A DNA stretch of 64,000 bases from Litomosoides sigmodontis (taxonomy: Eukaryota; Nematoda; Chromadorea; Rhabditida; Onchocercidae): NCBI GenBank assembly GCA_963070105.1, contig OY718803.1, positions 9,405,823 to 9,469,822 of the forward strand, read 5' to 3'. The first letter of the stretch is position 1. Every line of letters starts with the position of its first letter. A program made the translations under genes and the position numbers. Below the pieces are notes generated by a model. That model was not told the DNA's origin, ran no database searches, and saw only the letters and a list, made by a program, of their open reading frames with translations. Positions 1 to 13,700 of this stretch are shown one piece after another.

Positions 1-1
1 A

Positions 2-2543
2 TATATCGCAGCAGTGTCAAATGAGGAAACTGCAGGATTTATAAGCAGAAAGAAAAGACATGGGCAGCAAGGGGAAAAGAAAGTCAGTAGTAGTGCAATT
101 TATATGGCGAAATCAGACGGTCGTTATTTGCGAACTGTTATTAAGGGACGACTTCAGATTCCAACGGCTGTTATTACATTGCCACAGATAGGACGGCTAT
201 GTTTTGCTGATGCTGGATTTGATGCAAAAATTGAATGTGCTGATATGGATGGGAAGCATCGTGATGTATGTCTATCAATTGAACTTTTAAATGAAATGAT
301 GTGAAGAGAAAGCGAATTACATAAACCTAAGCCAACTGTAACCATTTGACCTCTCATAAAATCTTTGGATATTGTCTTCAAATAAAATGGCGTATATTCT
401 TCGCAGAATTAGTTATATTTAATTGATACATCTTTTTGTAGGTTGTCGTAAAAGATCTAATTTATTCACCAACTTCATTGGCTGTTGACGAAGGCAAAGA
501 TAATCGAATATATTGGGCTGATCCTAAGTATCGCAAAGTGGAATCGGTTTTACCGGATGGTTAACAATTTTGTACTATTTAATTGATGATATTAGAAGGG
601 ATTGATTTATAAGATGTCGTTATTTGTTTACAGTATGCTGACCTTTTAATGCCTTGTTGTTATGTATTCAAGGCGCATTACTCATTGATATATACTCATA
701 TGTAATATGTTCATGATTAAATTATAGGTTCAAAGCGAACAACAGTTATAGTGGATAATCGAATGCCGTGGACAGTTGATGTGTTCGAGAATAATCTCTA
801 TTGGGCTTCCAAAGAAAGCCAAGATTTGTTTGTGCAGGTAGCCTTTGTTGACCACTGTCCACTTATTATCAAAAATGGCGGTGAGAATGGATGAAGGAAA
901 ATCATTGCAATTGTAGGATAAATTCGGCCGTGGTCGCATCAGCGTATTAGCTTCTAGCATCCCAAATGCATACAACATTCGCATACATCAGCGTTTTGCG
1001 CGTGATGCATCACGTGCTGTGTCGGCGTGCTCACAAGCCTCATGCACTCATTTGTGTGCTGAATTACCGTCAAATACTTACGCATGCTTGTGTCCTGATG
1101 AATCGCCACAACTTGATGTTAGTTGGAATATATCTCATTTTTCTTTTTCTTCTCTATTTCTATCAATTAGTTGACCACTTGTTTATTAAAATTAAAAAAA
1201 CAATAATATATAAGTATTAATTTTAGGATGGTTCGTGTGCTGGTACCAGAGTGGATGAGTTACCAATTCCAAAGCAATGTGAGTGTCAGAATGGTGGCAT
1301 ATGCCAGTTAGATGGTTCTTGTGATTGTGGTGATTTTGAAGGAGAAAAATGCCAGAAAGGTTCTACTGTGTCTCGGCAGGTTTGTATGTTTTCATGTTTC
1401 TGAAGGACAAACGTAATAACTTTGCCTTTCAAAAAAAAAAAAAAAACTTTACAGCTTATATTTAGCTTGCGATATTCAGATATGATATTTTAAGAAATTT
1501 ATGGTTATTTTAAAAGGCATTTTTTCTACGTTTTTGAAAGCTTGATGCGGGTAATTAAACAGTTATATATGTAAATTGATAATTTTAATGGTAATTTTTT
1601 TGTGAAATGATGTAGCATGAATTGTATCGCTCATATTGAGTTTAATTTGCACTTCGATAGTGACTAATGAATGACATTGTAACGACACATTAATAATGTT
1701 TTGAAGAGAATTGGCTTGACAGTTTCGCTATTTAATTCTGAAATTAATTTAACGAAATATTGTGAGAGATGAGCAGAAAATTTATTTAATTTTCAGTTAA
1801 TTGGTCGATTTGGTTCGAACGCTTTATTGGCGGCGTTGCTGTTCATTTCTTTACTAGCCTGTGTTGCGCTAATGGCTTTGGTTGGGACGAATCTTTACAG
1901 AAAGCGTTTATTACTCTTCAAAAAAAATGAAGCTGCAGATGGAGCTGTTTCATTTCACGGAAACGTCATCTCGTTCAGTAATCCGGTACTTGATCCTAAA
2001 TCAGTAAGTTTAAATTCTAGTTTTTCTTTTTTTTAGTTCAGTACTGATACATCTATTCATTTGTTTGTTATAGAATGACACAACACCGGTGGAATATGGT
2101 ATGGTACAATTACAAGCGAGTGCGGTAGCTTCATCAACAACATTCTCCAATCCGGTATATGAAATGGAAGAATCATCCGATACTCAATCAATACGAACAT
2201 CTTCCATCATACCATCATCACTCACTGAAACATCAAATAGCAATGGTGCATCACGGACGCATTCTTTTGCTTCCATTGATATGAAGCCTGAACCTTCGTC
2301 TTCTGTTATTGGTGACAGTTTCCTTTTGCAATTCTTTCTGAACAATTGTAAATTACTTCACCCTCTTTCATTTTCCTGACAAGTTTATTAAGATGCTTTT
2401 ATATTCATCTGAACTTGTCGTTTTTTTCAGCGCCTCATTCGGATCTAAGGCCGAGTGTACCATTACCACCAAGGAGGGTTCTCAAAGAAGGAAACGATAG
2501 AACGATGCTTGTAAGCAACAATGATGAGGTTACCGATGTGTAA
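2..2543 (+). CDS. LRP/megalin-like LDL-receptor family protein, C-terminal part
   Basis: Partial gene; the 5' part lies left of the window. Exons read by frame: 2-265, 442-559, 728-837, 917-1117, 1227-1379, 1797-2003, 2074-2311, 2431-2543 (about 467 residues, phases consistent). In order they encode the end of a YWTD beta-propeller ([15 protein letters not shown], then NNLYWASKE), a Cys-rich EGF-like module, a second EGF-like module (CECQNGGIC...[11 protein letters not shown]), one transmembrane segment ([20 protein letters not shown]) and a cytoplasmic tail. The tail has a degenerate FSNPVLD, a canonical FSNPVYE (FxNPxY clathrin-adaptor motif) and a proline-rich VPLPPRR. This order is the classic C-terminus of LDL-receptor-related proteins, which are endocytic receptors at the cell surface. 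Which nematode LRP it is (lrp-1 or lrp-2 type) cannot be decided without the ligand-binding region. Confidence 0.9.
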
Positions 2544-5500
2544 TCTTTCTTCACTCGATTACTGTGATATTCACTTTTCATGTCAGCGTTTGTGTCACCC
2601 TGTACATTTTTGTCCATTTTCACCGTTCTCCAATCTTGTCCTCTCTCATTTCATTTTTCATTTATACGTTGTAGCTATCGTTGTTCGTAATGTCTTTCAT
2701 TACGGAGATTGAATCGTTTTTTTTTTCCTTCCAGTATCTGTGGTATTTTTTTTTCGGTACACATGCACCTACTTTAGATGCACCTCGAGAATTGACCGGT
2801 GAAAGTTTTCGCATGGCAATTGTTTTCATGCAACAAAATATCCCCAATTCGAGATTCCTTCAATTTCTCTTATTTGAGATCACTGTTGGGAAAACCAGTT
2901 TTAGAGAAAAGCTGTTGCAGAACAAAATGAATTCCACTCCTTCACCATAGATGTTCCGCATTATTCCGAATAATTAAATCCCCGATGACTTGGCGATATT
3001 TTGATGGATGTATTGATCATTGCTTGTACAGTGATGCTCTATCATTACCACGATAATTAACATTCACATTGAAATGATTATTTCGAGTATTATTTTGCTC
3101 TAAAATTTCTGGATCTTCCGGAGAATGAATAACAAGAATTGCTATTAGTTATCCGGTTTGTTTATAGAAGTGCCTTATTTTGCTGTACGTGAGAATACTT
3201 ACTGTTCTTTTCCCTTAATGTTTCTGTTGTTCTTATGTGCTCATCTTTAGTTATTTATAACACTTTAATAAAATTAAGTGAATAATTTAAAAAAAAGTTT
3301 ACACATGAAATACACTTATCGATAATTCGTCGATTCAAAAGAAGAATCTTAAAATTGTGGCAGGATAACATGACTTATCTAACAGATTAAGTGATGAGGC
3401 GCCAGGGAGGAAGTAGGACGGAGAGAGAATAATTGCTAGGTAAGAAATTGAGCCATCAAAAACTTTGCTGAAACCTAATACTCAATGCCTATCCTAACGA
3501 AACTGCTGAATTGTTGAAAAGAATGTTGTGAACCGAGAACGGAGTGAACAAACGATAATTAACACTAAAAACACCTACCGTTATACCATCAATATTTTGA
3601 CGAGATAAATAGAATTAAATATTTACTAGAGGAATGAATGAGGAGGGAAAAAAAGGATTTGATCATCATATTTCACTTTCTGACATTTTCTCTGATTATT
3701 TTATTCTTTGAAAATATTCGACCTTGAAGTGCTTACTGCTCCTCGACATGTCCGCGGCATGAATGGATGGAATGAATTCATTGCTCATATTTCTTCGTCG
3801 ACCCTTGCCCTCTCTCTCCCAGTTGTGCTCATCTTTACCTTTTCCTCCACTTTATTCACCCTTTTACAATTTATTTTTTGTTTAAAATAATTTTTTCAAC
3901 ACGTCTAAAGCACAACATTTCATAATTTACCGCATCGACTCGTCCGATAACAACGATTAATTGTAAAATTGCAGGAACTTTTTTTTTTCTTCTACGGATT
4001 ACATCTTCGTTATTTGTAACGTAATGTTTCAATGAGAAATGATTGCGTTGTAATTTTACGGAAGTCATCTTCGTACAACACATATTCCTTAAAATGAAAA
4101 ATGTCTGACATTTCCTATGCGTGTCGGATGCGTTAATTTAACGCTAGGACGGTTTTCTCGCTAGATTAGTAGCTTGTAAAATAGCGTTTCCGGAAATGAG
4201 CTGTTATTTGAAGGGAAAACCTGTCTGTCTGTGATGTACCGATGCGGTAATCCTGATCCTGTTGTTGATGATGGATGGATTTCACATTATTTCAATGGAG
4301 TGCTTTTTCGCTCATTTACTTTTTTTTGAATTGAATAACGGTTTTTTTGCGAAGGTTAGGTAAAGATAGATTGATGATGGTTGAAAGTGAGGAGGAGAGA
4401 GGGAGAGAGAAAAAGAGATTCAAAAACGTTGAAATCTTCAAGTGGGTAATCTCTTTCATGTCAAAATGGTGTCGGAATTATAACAGTTGTTTTTGTAAAA
4501 AAGAAAAAAAAAAGGACAAAGGAAAGGATGCAATGAGAAAGATAGAGAGGGAGAGATATGATAATTGCTCCAATTTTTTTGTGTGAAAGTGGAAGAATTA
4601 CTTCTAAAATGGCATAAGTTTTTCGGAACAGTTCATTGGAATGGGTCACAATAATGGCAACATATCGTTGTGTCCATCAATGATCGCCAATGCTACACTT
4701 CCGTTGTCCAATTTTGCTCCTTCTACATCGGACCAGAAGCACTGCAATAAGGAAGGAGTGAATTCATTCATCATCATTCATGCAACACTTGATCCTTTCC
4801 TTCTTTTCCACTCATATTCATGCTTTTTCCTTCTGATCTCTTTTTTCCTTTTGCGGCAAGATCAGATGCTATGAAGAGTGGCGGCTGATCAATTGATCAG
4901 TGCTGCATTGTGCCTTATTTTTGCTTAAAGAAATGATAAGATGATAACTGGCCTTATCATGATGGAGTGGAAGTCAGGTTGATGGAAGGAAGGAAGGAAA
5001 GCTCCCTTCTCCCCTCTACTAGCTTACTTATAAATGTTCCTCACTCTTAAAAAGCATGTAATACTTTAATTAGCTACATTAGTAGTGAGAGCAGTAGCAG
5101 CAACAGAAGTAAGAGCAATAAAGCTCATTTCTCTCTACGCTTTTACCGTCCATACTACTTCCATCAGTACGGATAATGATTGTTTAAAAACGATGATCAT
5201 CGATGGTGATAATGCTGATAATAGCAGTTTATCTGGTAGTGATAAGAACAACAATGATGGCGAGGACGGCATTTTTGAAGTTTTCCAAAGAGTGAAATTT
5301 GGGCAATGCGGGGGAAACGTGAGAAGACTTCTTTCATCACCTTCAACTGAATGCATGAGCGAAATAAAAGATGAATAAACCGGTTGAAGACGTCGACCGA
5401 TTATTTACCACAGTAAGCAGCACACTTTCATGATCATCAAGATTTGCCGGAAGGATTATTTCATCCTTGTTCTTACAACTCTTTGCGTGTAGCGTGCGTG

Positions 5501-7792
5501 TAACGTGTTCATCACTTTTCATTGCCTGAAATTTTCCCATCATTTTCTTCTTACACTTTTGTGCTGCAATAATAATAACATCCAGAGCTCATCAGTGGGT
5601 CTTCTTATTTTGATATTTAGGAAAATTGCAGATTTTGACAAAAAAAATGTAAGTTTTTTTGAAAATTTTTTAAAAATTTTAATGTCTTCAAATGAATTTC
5701 TTCTAATATGCTTACTTGTAAAATTTGATTAAATTATCTCTTTTTTTTTTAAAATACTTTTTCAAATCGTTTAAAAATGGATACGTTTTTCAACAAAAAT
5801 TTAATGGTTCAAATTAACTTCGCTTTCTTTTATGACCCCAAAAATTTTCTAATAATTAGTTAGATTTTAATTAAAATAATTAGTTATTATCCTACTGATA
5901 CAGTGCAGTTTACTCTGATCTAGCGGAAATTCTTATTCGCGCACAAGAAATGAATTAAGCCAAACGACTACGCTTAATTTGTGATATATGCCAGAGATGT
6001 TAGCTAAATCGACAAGATTAAAATGACGATTCATTAAATTACTGTGCGCTATAAGTTCAAATTCACTGCTTCATCTTCTTTTACAGAAAAATTACAGTCT
6101 CTCTTCCTCGTCAAATTCTGCCCAAAAAAACAATTTAAATGTTGATTAGCCCGAACAAATATACGTGCTCAGTGATAAGACAGTAGTAAATATTTGGTAG
6201 TAAAATAGTACATACAGATGAACTTACCCGATGGACAGTATCTACCAATTTCTCAGATGAACCTTCAAAGAGCTAATGTGTTCCGGAAGTTCATCAAGCA
6301 GAAAAAAATGAGATATTAAAAACTTCCAAAATTGTGTAAAAAATTGAACTTTTAAATTGTCTAATGAGTTCAAACTGTTACACATAAATTTATGATATAA
6401 AATTTTCAAAAGATTTACTTTAGTATTTTTTTTTTGACCAGTAAAACTAGAAGATTGGATCGAACTAGAAATTTTAGCAAACTAGAAAGAAGTGAAGTGA
6501 AAATTTAATCCTCTATTTTTCTGGTTGAAGACGAAATTCTGTGATAGAAATTTAATTTAAACGAGATGAAAAGAGCGAATTATGCGTTAGGGCGTGAAGT
6601 GCCATTAATCTTTGGACGCCATGTCGTTTTTCTTTCTTTTTCAATTTTCTATCGCTAAATAATTTTGTTAATATTTGTTTTTAGCTTATTAATTCTGCAA
6701 GAGCAAACATATTCATTCCTTTTGTTCTTCAAATGCACCGAACAAAAAGAGAGAGCGATGACTATCACAAATAATTTTATTTTGAGATGAAAATGATAGC
6801 ATAAATTAAATTATGATTTAATTTGTACGTGAAATCATCGATTCCTCTTAGCGATCGGCAAATGATCGATCATAAATTGGTAGTTTAATCCGATAGTAAT
6901 TTCTTATGTTATATCGTAAGCATTGACAGACAATGATTTCAGGTAGGATAAAACGACCACGTTGTAATTTAGAATGGTTGTTTGAGTATGCGTTATTTCG
7001 AATTAGGAAGGAAAGGAAACTATTGGGAGGAAGTTGAAATTTCCATAATTGGGATGAAAATGTTCAGCTGAATTTCCGACTCTTCTTTTAGTAGTTGAAA
7101 TAGTGAAAATTTTGCAACTAAGCTTTCATCAAAAAATTGCCGATAATCAATTCTCATGAATGTGATGATGAGAAGAGAGAGCAGGTAGGTGTAGGTGTGG
7201 TGCAAAAGTGAAAACTTTGCCTGCAAATTCTTTGTAATTTAAATTGACGTTTAATTGCTAAATGAAAATTGCTGACAGGCATGGATGATAATCAGTTAGC
7301 AATAGCTAATATGCAAAGTGATTAGGCAATAAAAGTTGATTTTATCAACGAGGACGCGCGCACAGCTCACTGTTTCTTTGAAAAGTGAAAGTGTAGTTTT
7401 GGCAAAATTTTCGGTTTTTTTTTTTTGCTAAATTAACACGGAGAAATGAACGTTTCTATTTTTGAGCAAAATGGATTTCAGTGCGATTAGCCGCTAATTT
7501 TGAGATGTTTTTCATTTGAAATTGCTCGTCGAAAAATGTTTTTCACAACTCGCAGTGATTATTCTAAGTGAGAAAAAAAATTTCAGATAGGAATAAGTGT
7601 AAAGCTTAAATTCTTTGCTTCTTTCCTTACGTGTTGACGTTGTAGTGCAGCAATTTCAGGTGAAAGTGAAATTGTGGGTTTTAACTTCCATTGCATTACA
7701 TCCTTTCTTTTTTGTGTTTTTCAAGGATAGATAGCTTACTCTGAAAAGGAGGAGAGAAAGGAAATTCGGTGGAAGCAGCAAAGGCATTATCG
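2544..7792. other. Gene-free interval between LRP-like and vWA genes
   Basis: About 5.2 kb of AT-rich sequence. Open frames here are short, low in complexity and lack plausible splice partners or family motifs. An AATAAA at 3267-3272 could be a poly(A) signal for the LRP-like gene, but it lies about 700 nt past the stop. The right part presumably holds the promoter of the vWA gene; no element can be named. Confidence 0.5.
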
Positions 7793-10700
7793 ATGACAGC
7801 GGCACATCACGTACTGCTACTACTACTGGTACGTCACGTGAAGCAAGGACTTTTTGCCCAGTTGAAATCCATCAACGTCTCCCTCCCTTCTTCTCCAATG
7901 TTATTTGGTGCATTCGGAAAACTTATATTTCTACCATTTCAGATATTTCCATTGCTATTTCTTGTCGTAGCATTCGATGCGCAAATTTCATCGAAAGGTT
8001 CGTTCCATTCAAACTCAAATACTAATTGCATTTGGTAATGATGATAAACCGTATCTGGTAAATGATTACTATTATACCTGATAATAATGCTAAACCGTAT
8101 CCGGTAAACGATCCAGTGATGTATTTGATAGTAATGCTAAACTGTATCCTGTAAAATGATTGGTACTACACATAGCAATAATGAAAAACCGTAAACGATC
8201 ATTCCACTTAGCAATTAAATGCTAAAGCCTGAAACTGACAATATTTTAAGAAGAAAAAAACAGGATTTTTTTAAATGAATCTTTCCAGTAATAATTAGAA
8301 ATGATTAATTTCGATAATTGTCCAGTGCAGCTAAAGATGAAATGGTATGTTTGTTGATAACTGATTGAACGAGTAGCCGTCGACTGCATGATGATGACCA
8401 GCTCATTTGCATTTCTGCATTTGTAGGACAATGCGAGAGAGGACCAGTGGAGGTGATATTTTTGGTGGACACCAATGACTGCAACAACACCGCCGATGCT
8501 AGCAAACAACGGAGCAGAATTATCGACATTATCAAGTTAGCATATCGAATCATTGATCGCTACTTTCGCATTTATTTTAATCATTGATCGCTCTTTCGCA
8601 TTTACGAAAATATAGAGGAGCATCGGAAATAATCATCAAGTAATACGTCAAGTACTACTGATATGTGCTACTATTATTACCCACAATATGCAAATGTAGA
8701 GAGCTAATTGTAGATGTCATCCGTAAATGACGTGTAGTAGCAGTTTGTTACTACACTTCACGCATTGCAGTAGTAGCAGGTAGCATGATGTGAGCTAATT
8801 TTTAGATACCTAACAAACATATCAGTGAGAGGCGACATCTCATATGGTTTGATTGCATTTCATCAAAATCCCATCATTTTACTTCCTGTTGCATCGCCGC
8901 TCGCTTCTCAACCCGAAAAGGTTTACGCTAAATATTTGTCATGCGAGAGGTACGAGAGACGTATACTGAAATTAGCTCTACCACATTGAGTAGGCATTGC
9001 CGTAGCTGAGTGTTACAGAGCTGAAAAGGATGTACGCTGCTACCACTTATGCAAATTGAGCATGTGGGGAAGTAGAAGTTTAGCATGTTTGCTTTGCAAT
9101 TGTTTAGCTCGTGAGTTATATGAAAACGCTGGAATCTCGAACCAAATTTGATAGTTCGCCAGCTCGAGCACTTCAACTTGCCGCGCAGCAGTTTATCAGT
9201 AGCGGTCGTGTTAACTCCAGCAAACTGGTTTTCCTGTTTCATGATGGTGTTTCGGTGGATTTGGTTGTTGAAACACTGGAAGCTAGGTAAGTGAAGTAGC
9301 TTTGCATTTGAATGAAATTACATCAGAAGCACTGAAATTATTTCATAGATATAATTACTGCCATATTTTAGGAATAATTTAGAACGTATTGGTGTAAAGG
9401 TATTTGCTATCACGTCAACTGCAAAACCGAATCTTTCGTCTCTTCTTGGCTACGTCACAAATCGCCAATTTATCTATGACGAAGAATCTGGCCGTAATGC
9501 CTTTTACGAGGAAATCAAAAAAGTACGTCATTTCTGAGAAAAGATTTTTAGTCTGTGCATGTGTATGTGTACGTACGTAATATTTTAGTATATTAAAGTC
9601 AAAATACGCAAAAGGAGTTTTCAAATAATCAAAGCACTTTTTTTTGTTAAAATTATTATTCTTACTAATTATTATTTATTGTTATAGTCATTAATTATTG
9701 TCATTTAATAATTAATTGCTAGTTGTGGCATTAATTTAACAAAAAATATTTTGTTTATTTAAAGAAATTAAGAAAAAAAACATACAAGTGCGCTCATGCA
9801 ACGCTCATGTTCTATAACAAAATGAATTTCAATACAACAAAAGCTTTTATAAATTGCGAACTAAAAAGTATGTGAAGCACGTAGTGAAATGTGATGAGCA
9901 TGGTAGTGGCGGTGGTGGTGGTGGAGTTGGTGGTGCCGTACAATTTTCTAAAATTATAAAATATGAAGACATCAACGTAGGCGGCTGTTCAATGTCCGTA
10001 TGTCTCCGAATTATCGGATGAAAGTGGTAGCGTCGTTGATGGCGACAGTTTGAAAGCAGCAATAACAGTTGGAATGCGAAGACACAAAGCGAAAGAAGCG
10101 AAATTGGAGGAGAAACTGAACCTAAAAAGAATATGCAAATCTAACAAGGTGAGCTTCGAGTATGAGTTGAAGGACAAAGTGAACTGAAGTTAAGTTACAA
10201 TGCATCTCTTTTTCCGTCCACTCCTCAAAAGGATGTTCAATTCACAGGTGGATCTCATGATAGTTTTGGATTCAAGTGGTTCAGTTTTTGGTGAATTTGA
10301 AAATGGACTGAAATTTGTACACAACCTAATTAACTCCTTAACACCAACTGCACTGGAAGATGGACGCATTCAGGTATTTCATCTGTCCCATTTCAATAAA
10401 CACTCACTCTTCAGCTATTGCATCGTCTACAAATGTTGCAACCTGTTGCACATTCAATAGACCATCGAAGTTTCACTTTCAAGCCGTTCAGTATATTGCA
10501 GGTATCTTTAGTGCGCTTTGCATCTTCAGCGGAAGTGGTGATTCCTTTTGAAATTAGTCAAACACGTAACGAAATTCTGAAGAAATTGGACAAAATTAAA
10601 TTTACGGGTGGTAGCACAAGGATAGCAAATGGTGTTCATTATGCTCTCGCAGATCTAGCACGTTGGAGAAGGGACGATGCGATTCAAGTACTTGATTTTC

Positions 10701-13700
10701 TGCTATTATGAGTGATAATTAAAGACATTTCAAAAATGCTATTTGTAATCTCTCTATGGATATTAACAAAACTTTCCTGCAACTCATTTGCAATTGCAAC
10801 TATCTGTTGCAGATATTTATTTTAATATCGGATGGAAATGGGCAAGAACTTTGGCATATGGCACAAATAGCTAGTAGGAAACTACAAAGCGCAAATGTTG
10901 AAGTCTTCGCTGTGCCGATTAGTCTAGATTATAACTTGGACGAGCTTACACTGTATACAGGTGATGCCAATCGAGTCTATCTTCAGGAGGAACAAAATCA
11001 GTCAGTACCTGTATTTTTCTATCAGTAAATTCACGTGATAAAATTGGTGAGAAGGAATATTCTTTGTGTTTCATGGTTCATGGTACAGCACGTGTAACGT
11101 CGTTCCGCAAGGTCTCTGCAAAGGCCTGAAATTGTGCAAGACGTTGCGAAACAATGTCAATGTCCAATGTAAAATGTACTTTTCCAGATTTGTGACTACG
11201 ATATCATCTCTTATTAATAAGTGTGCGCAAGCGAACTTGTTAATGAGTGCGCATGAGCAACCTTACGCAACAAGCTTCTCTAAACAAAAACTCAACGTAT
11301 TCGAAATTGATTCTACAGCTGTAGTGAAATCAAAAGCAGGGTTACTTCGAAGGTACGAAAAAGAAGTATCGAAGGAGCCGGTGTTAAAGATTGGACCATC
11401 TAGCAGGGATTCAAATTTAACAACCTTTTCAAATTCGCTGGATGAATTGAATTCGACTGAGATGACCAGTGCTCACGAACAGTCGATGGTTGAAGCAAAA
11501 GATGGTACTCCATTGATAACAAGCAGTAAACAGGATGCAACAAAACTGGAAGGAATTCCGAACGGTGATCTAATCAAAAAACTAATTATGGAAAGTTCTA
11601 TAAAGGAGGAACAGGTTGCGCCGAACATTGCGCCTAAGGCCGCCAAGGTATTCCTTCCTTTTCACGTATCCATCAATTCATCAACGTGGTTTTTTTTCCA
11701 TCTAACTTCAGCTTTGCTTGATGACAGCTAATAGCTAACGGTCATTTAGATCTTTCCACAAATTCCTCATCTTGATCTTCTTTTCGCTATCGATCTCTCG
11801 GCGGATTCGCCTATAAGTTTGAAAGCTCAATTAAAGTTACTGGCAGAATTGGTTAATAAAGTGACTGATAATGATATCGAGGAGGAGCGAATTCGAATAG
11901 CCATTGTAACTTTTGCCAAAGTTAGTTTTTACTCATTGTACGGTAGTAAGCATTCATGTGAACATCGGTTGTAACTTCAAGAAAGCATCCAAAATGTTCA
12001 GTTTGAAATATGATAAAAAGAAATAAAATAGAATTTGAAATATAATAAAAAAAACAGATGACTCATTAGAAGTGATTTTAAACAAAGTTAACTTTGATAA
12101 AAATTTATTATACTGTCAGTGAAGATAATTTTGACCACAAATATGCTTTCTCATCTTATAAAATCTTGCATTCTTGATCATCCACTTATTCACATCGAAT
12201 GGCTTGAAATCTAAATTGCATAAATACTAATGAACAGTATTTAGGACGTACGATTACATTTGGAATGGGGCAATGCGACAACCAAAGCGCAAATTTTACA
12301 GCGCCTTAGTTCCGTCGCTTATGCGGCTAGTGACTCTTCTGTAGTTGCTGGAATCACATTTGCAACTCAGGTCTTATATCACTTACCTACGACGCTTATT
12401 AGTAAAGTTTCAATAATAAATTAAAATTGGAAATGTGAGGGATAGATACATTGGCGTCAATTAGGATCGACAGACATCTCAGTATTTATTCATTGACCGT
12501 AATCATTCATTACAGTATGCCCGTAAATTTCGACGGCTAGATGCTCGGCTAATAATTATCTTGGTTTCAAATGGTAACAGTCAGGATTTACGGCAATTCG
12601 TAACACAAGCTGCCAAGTTTGTCTTGTTGCTGTAATATTATCATATTAGTTATGCCGTTTGTTTTTGTTCTTTTTTTTTTTGGTTGGATGGTTGAAGTGA
12701 ACATTTTAGAAAATTAAATGAATTGAAAGAGACAGTTGTCTATGCATTAACGACCAGTAAGCAGTACACATTTGATGTGCTGGAAGCTTTTACGAACGAT
12801 AGATGGAAGATTTACGTGGATGGACGCACTAGACGATTCGTTTTTGACGCAAGTAGGCATTTTCTTCCATTGTCAAATTAGTTGGTAAAAGTGGTCGAAA
12901 GTTATTGCTAACAATTTCTAAGCTATAATTTTTAATTTCAGGCAAAGAATTGTTGAAGAAAGAGGTCAATGAAAACGTTGAACCAACCAATGTTATGTCG
13001 TCTCCACTCATCGAGTTAATTCAGATGCGCAACGGTACCCATTTTATGAACAAAATGTAATATTAATAATTACTCTCTCATCACGCAGTTTGTGAACTCA
13101 CTGATCATAGGACCGTATGTACGCCGCACCTGATATTACTGTACATCATATCTGATTAGTTAGTGCACATCATACCTGATATTACTGTACAGCATACCTC
13201 ATATTAGTGCCATTTGCATGCACACCTATCATCACTGTAGATGACCAGTAGTACCTGCAACAGTGCTATACAATTGTCGTAGGACTTAACGATCTCGCGT
13301 CATTTTGTGAAAGTTCGCATAAAATTGCAAAATTGCAGAAGTACGATAATTATTATAAAACTTCCAATTATTTTGTGATAATTTTAAGATATTTATTGGA
13401 ATAATATTAGTGTATGCTTGTTAACTTTTAAACAATTCAAAAAACTATTTGGACAAGATGAGTGGCAGACAAATCAATGGTTGTTTTTAAAAAATTTATG
13501 AAAAGTAATTAGTGTGAAAGCTATTGCCAATTTTAAAGATTAGAGGAATTAGATTTTGTTAGAGTAAGAAAATTGCAATCGCACAGGTCTGGTTGATCTT
13601 TTCATCTTGATGGATAAATCAACGCTAGCAGACGATGATTTCGAGGCTGCGAAAAGATTTCTTGAAGAGTTAGTTCATAGCTTGCAAATCATCGATCCGG

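Noticed and set aside
5085..5378. 97-codon open frame in the interval before the vWA gene
   Set aside because: Low complexity Ser/Asp/Asn stretch, strongly overlapping an open frame on the other strand, with no family motif.
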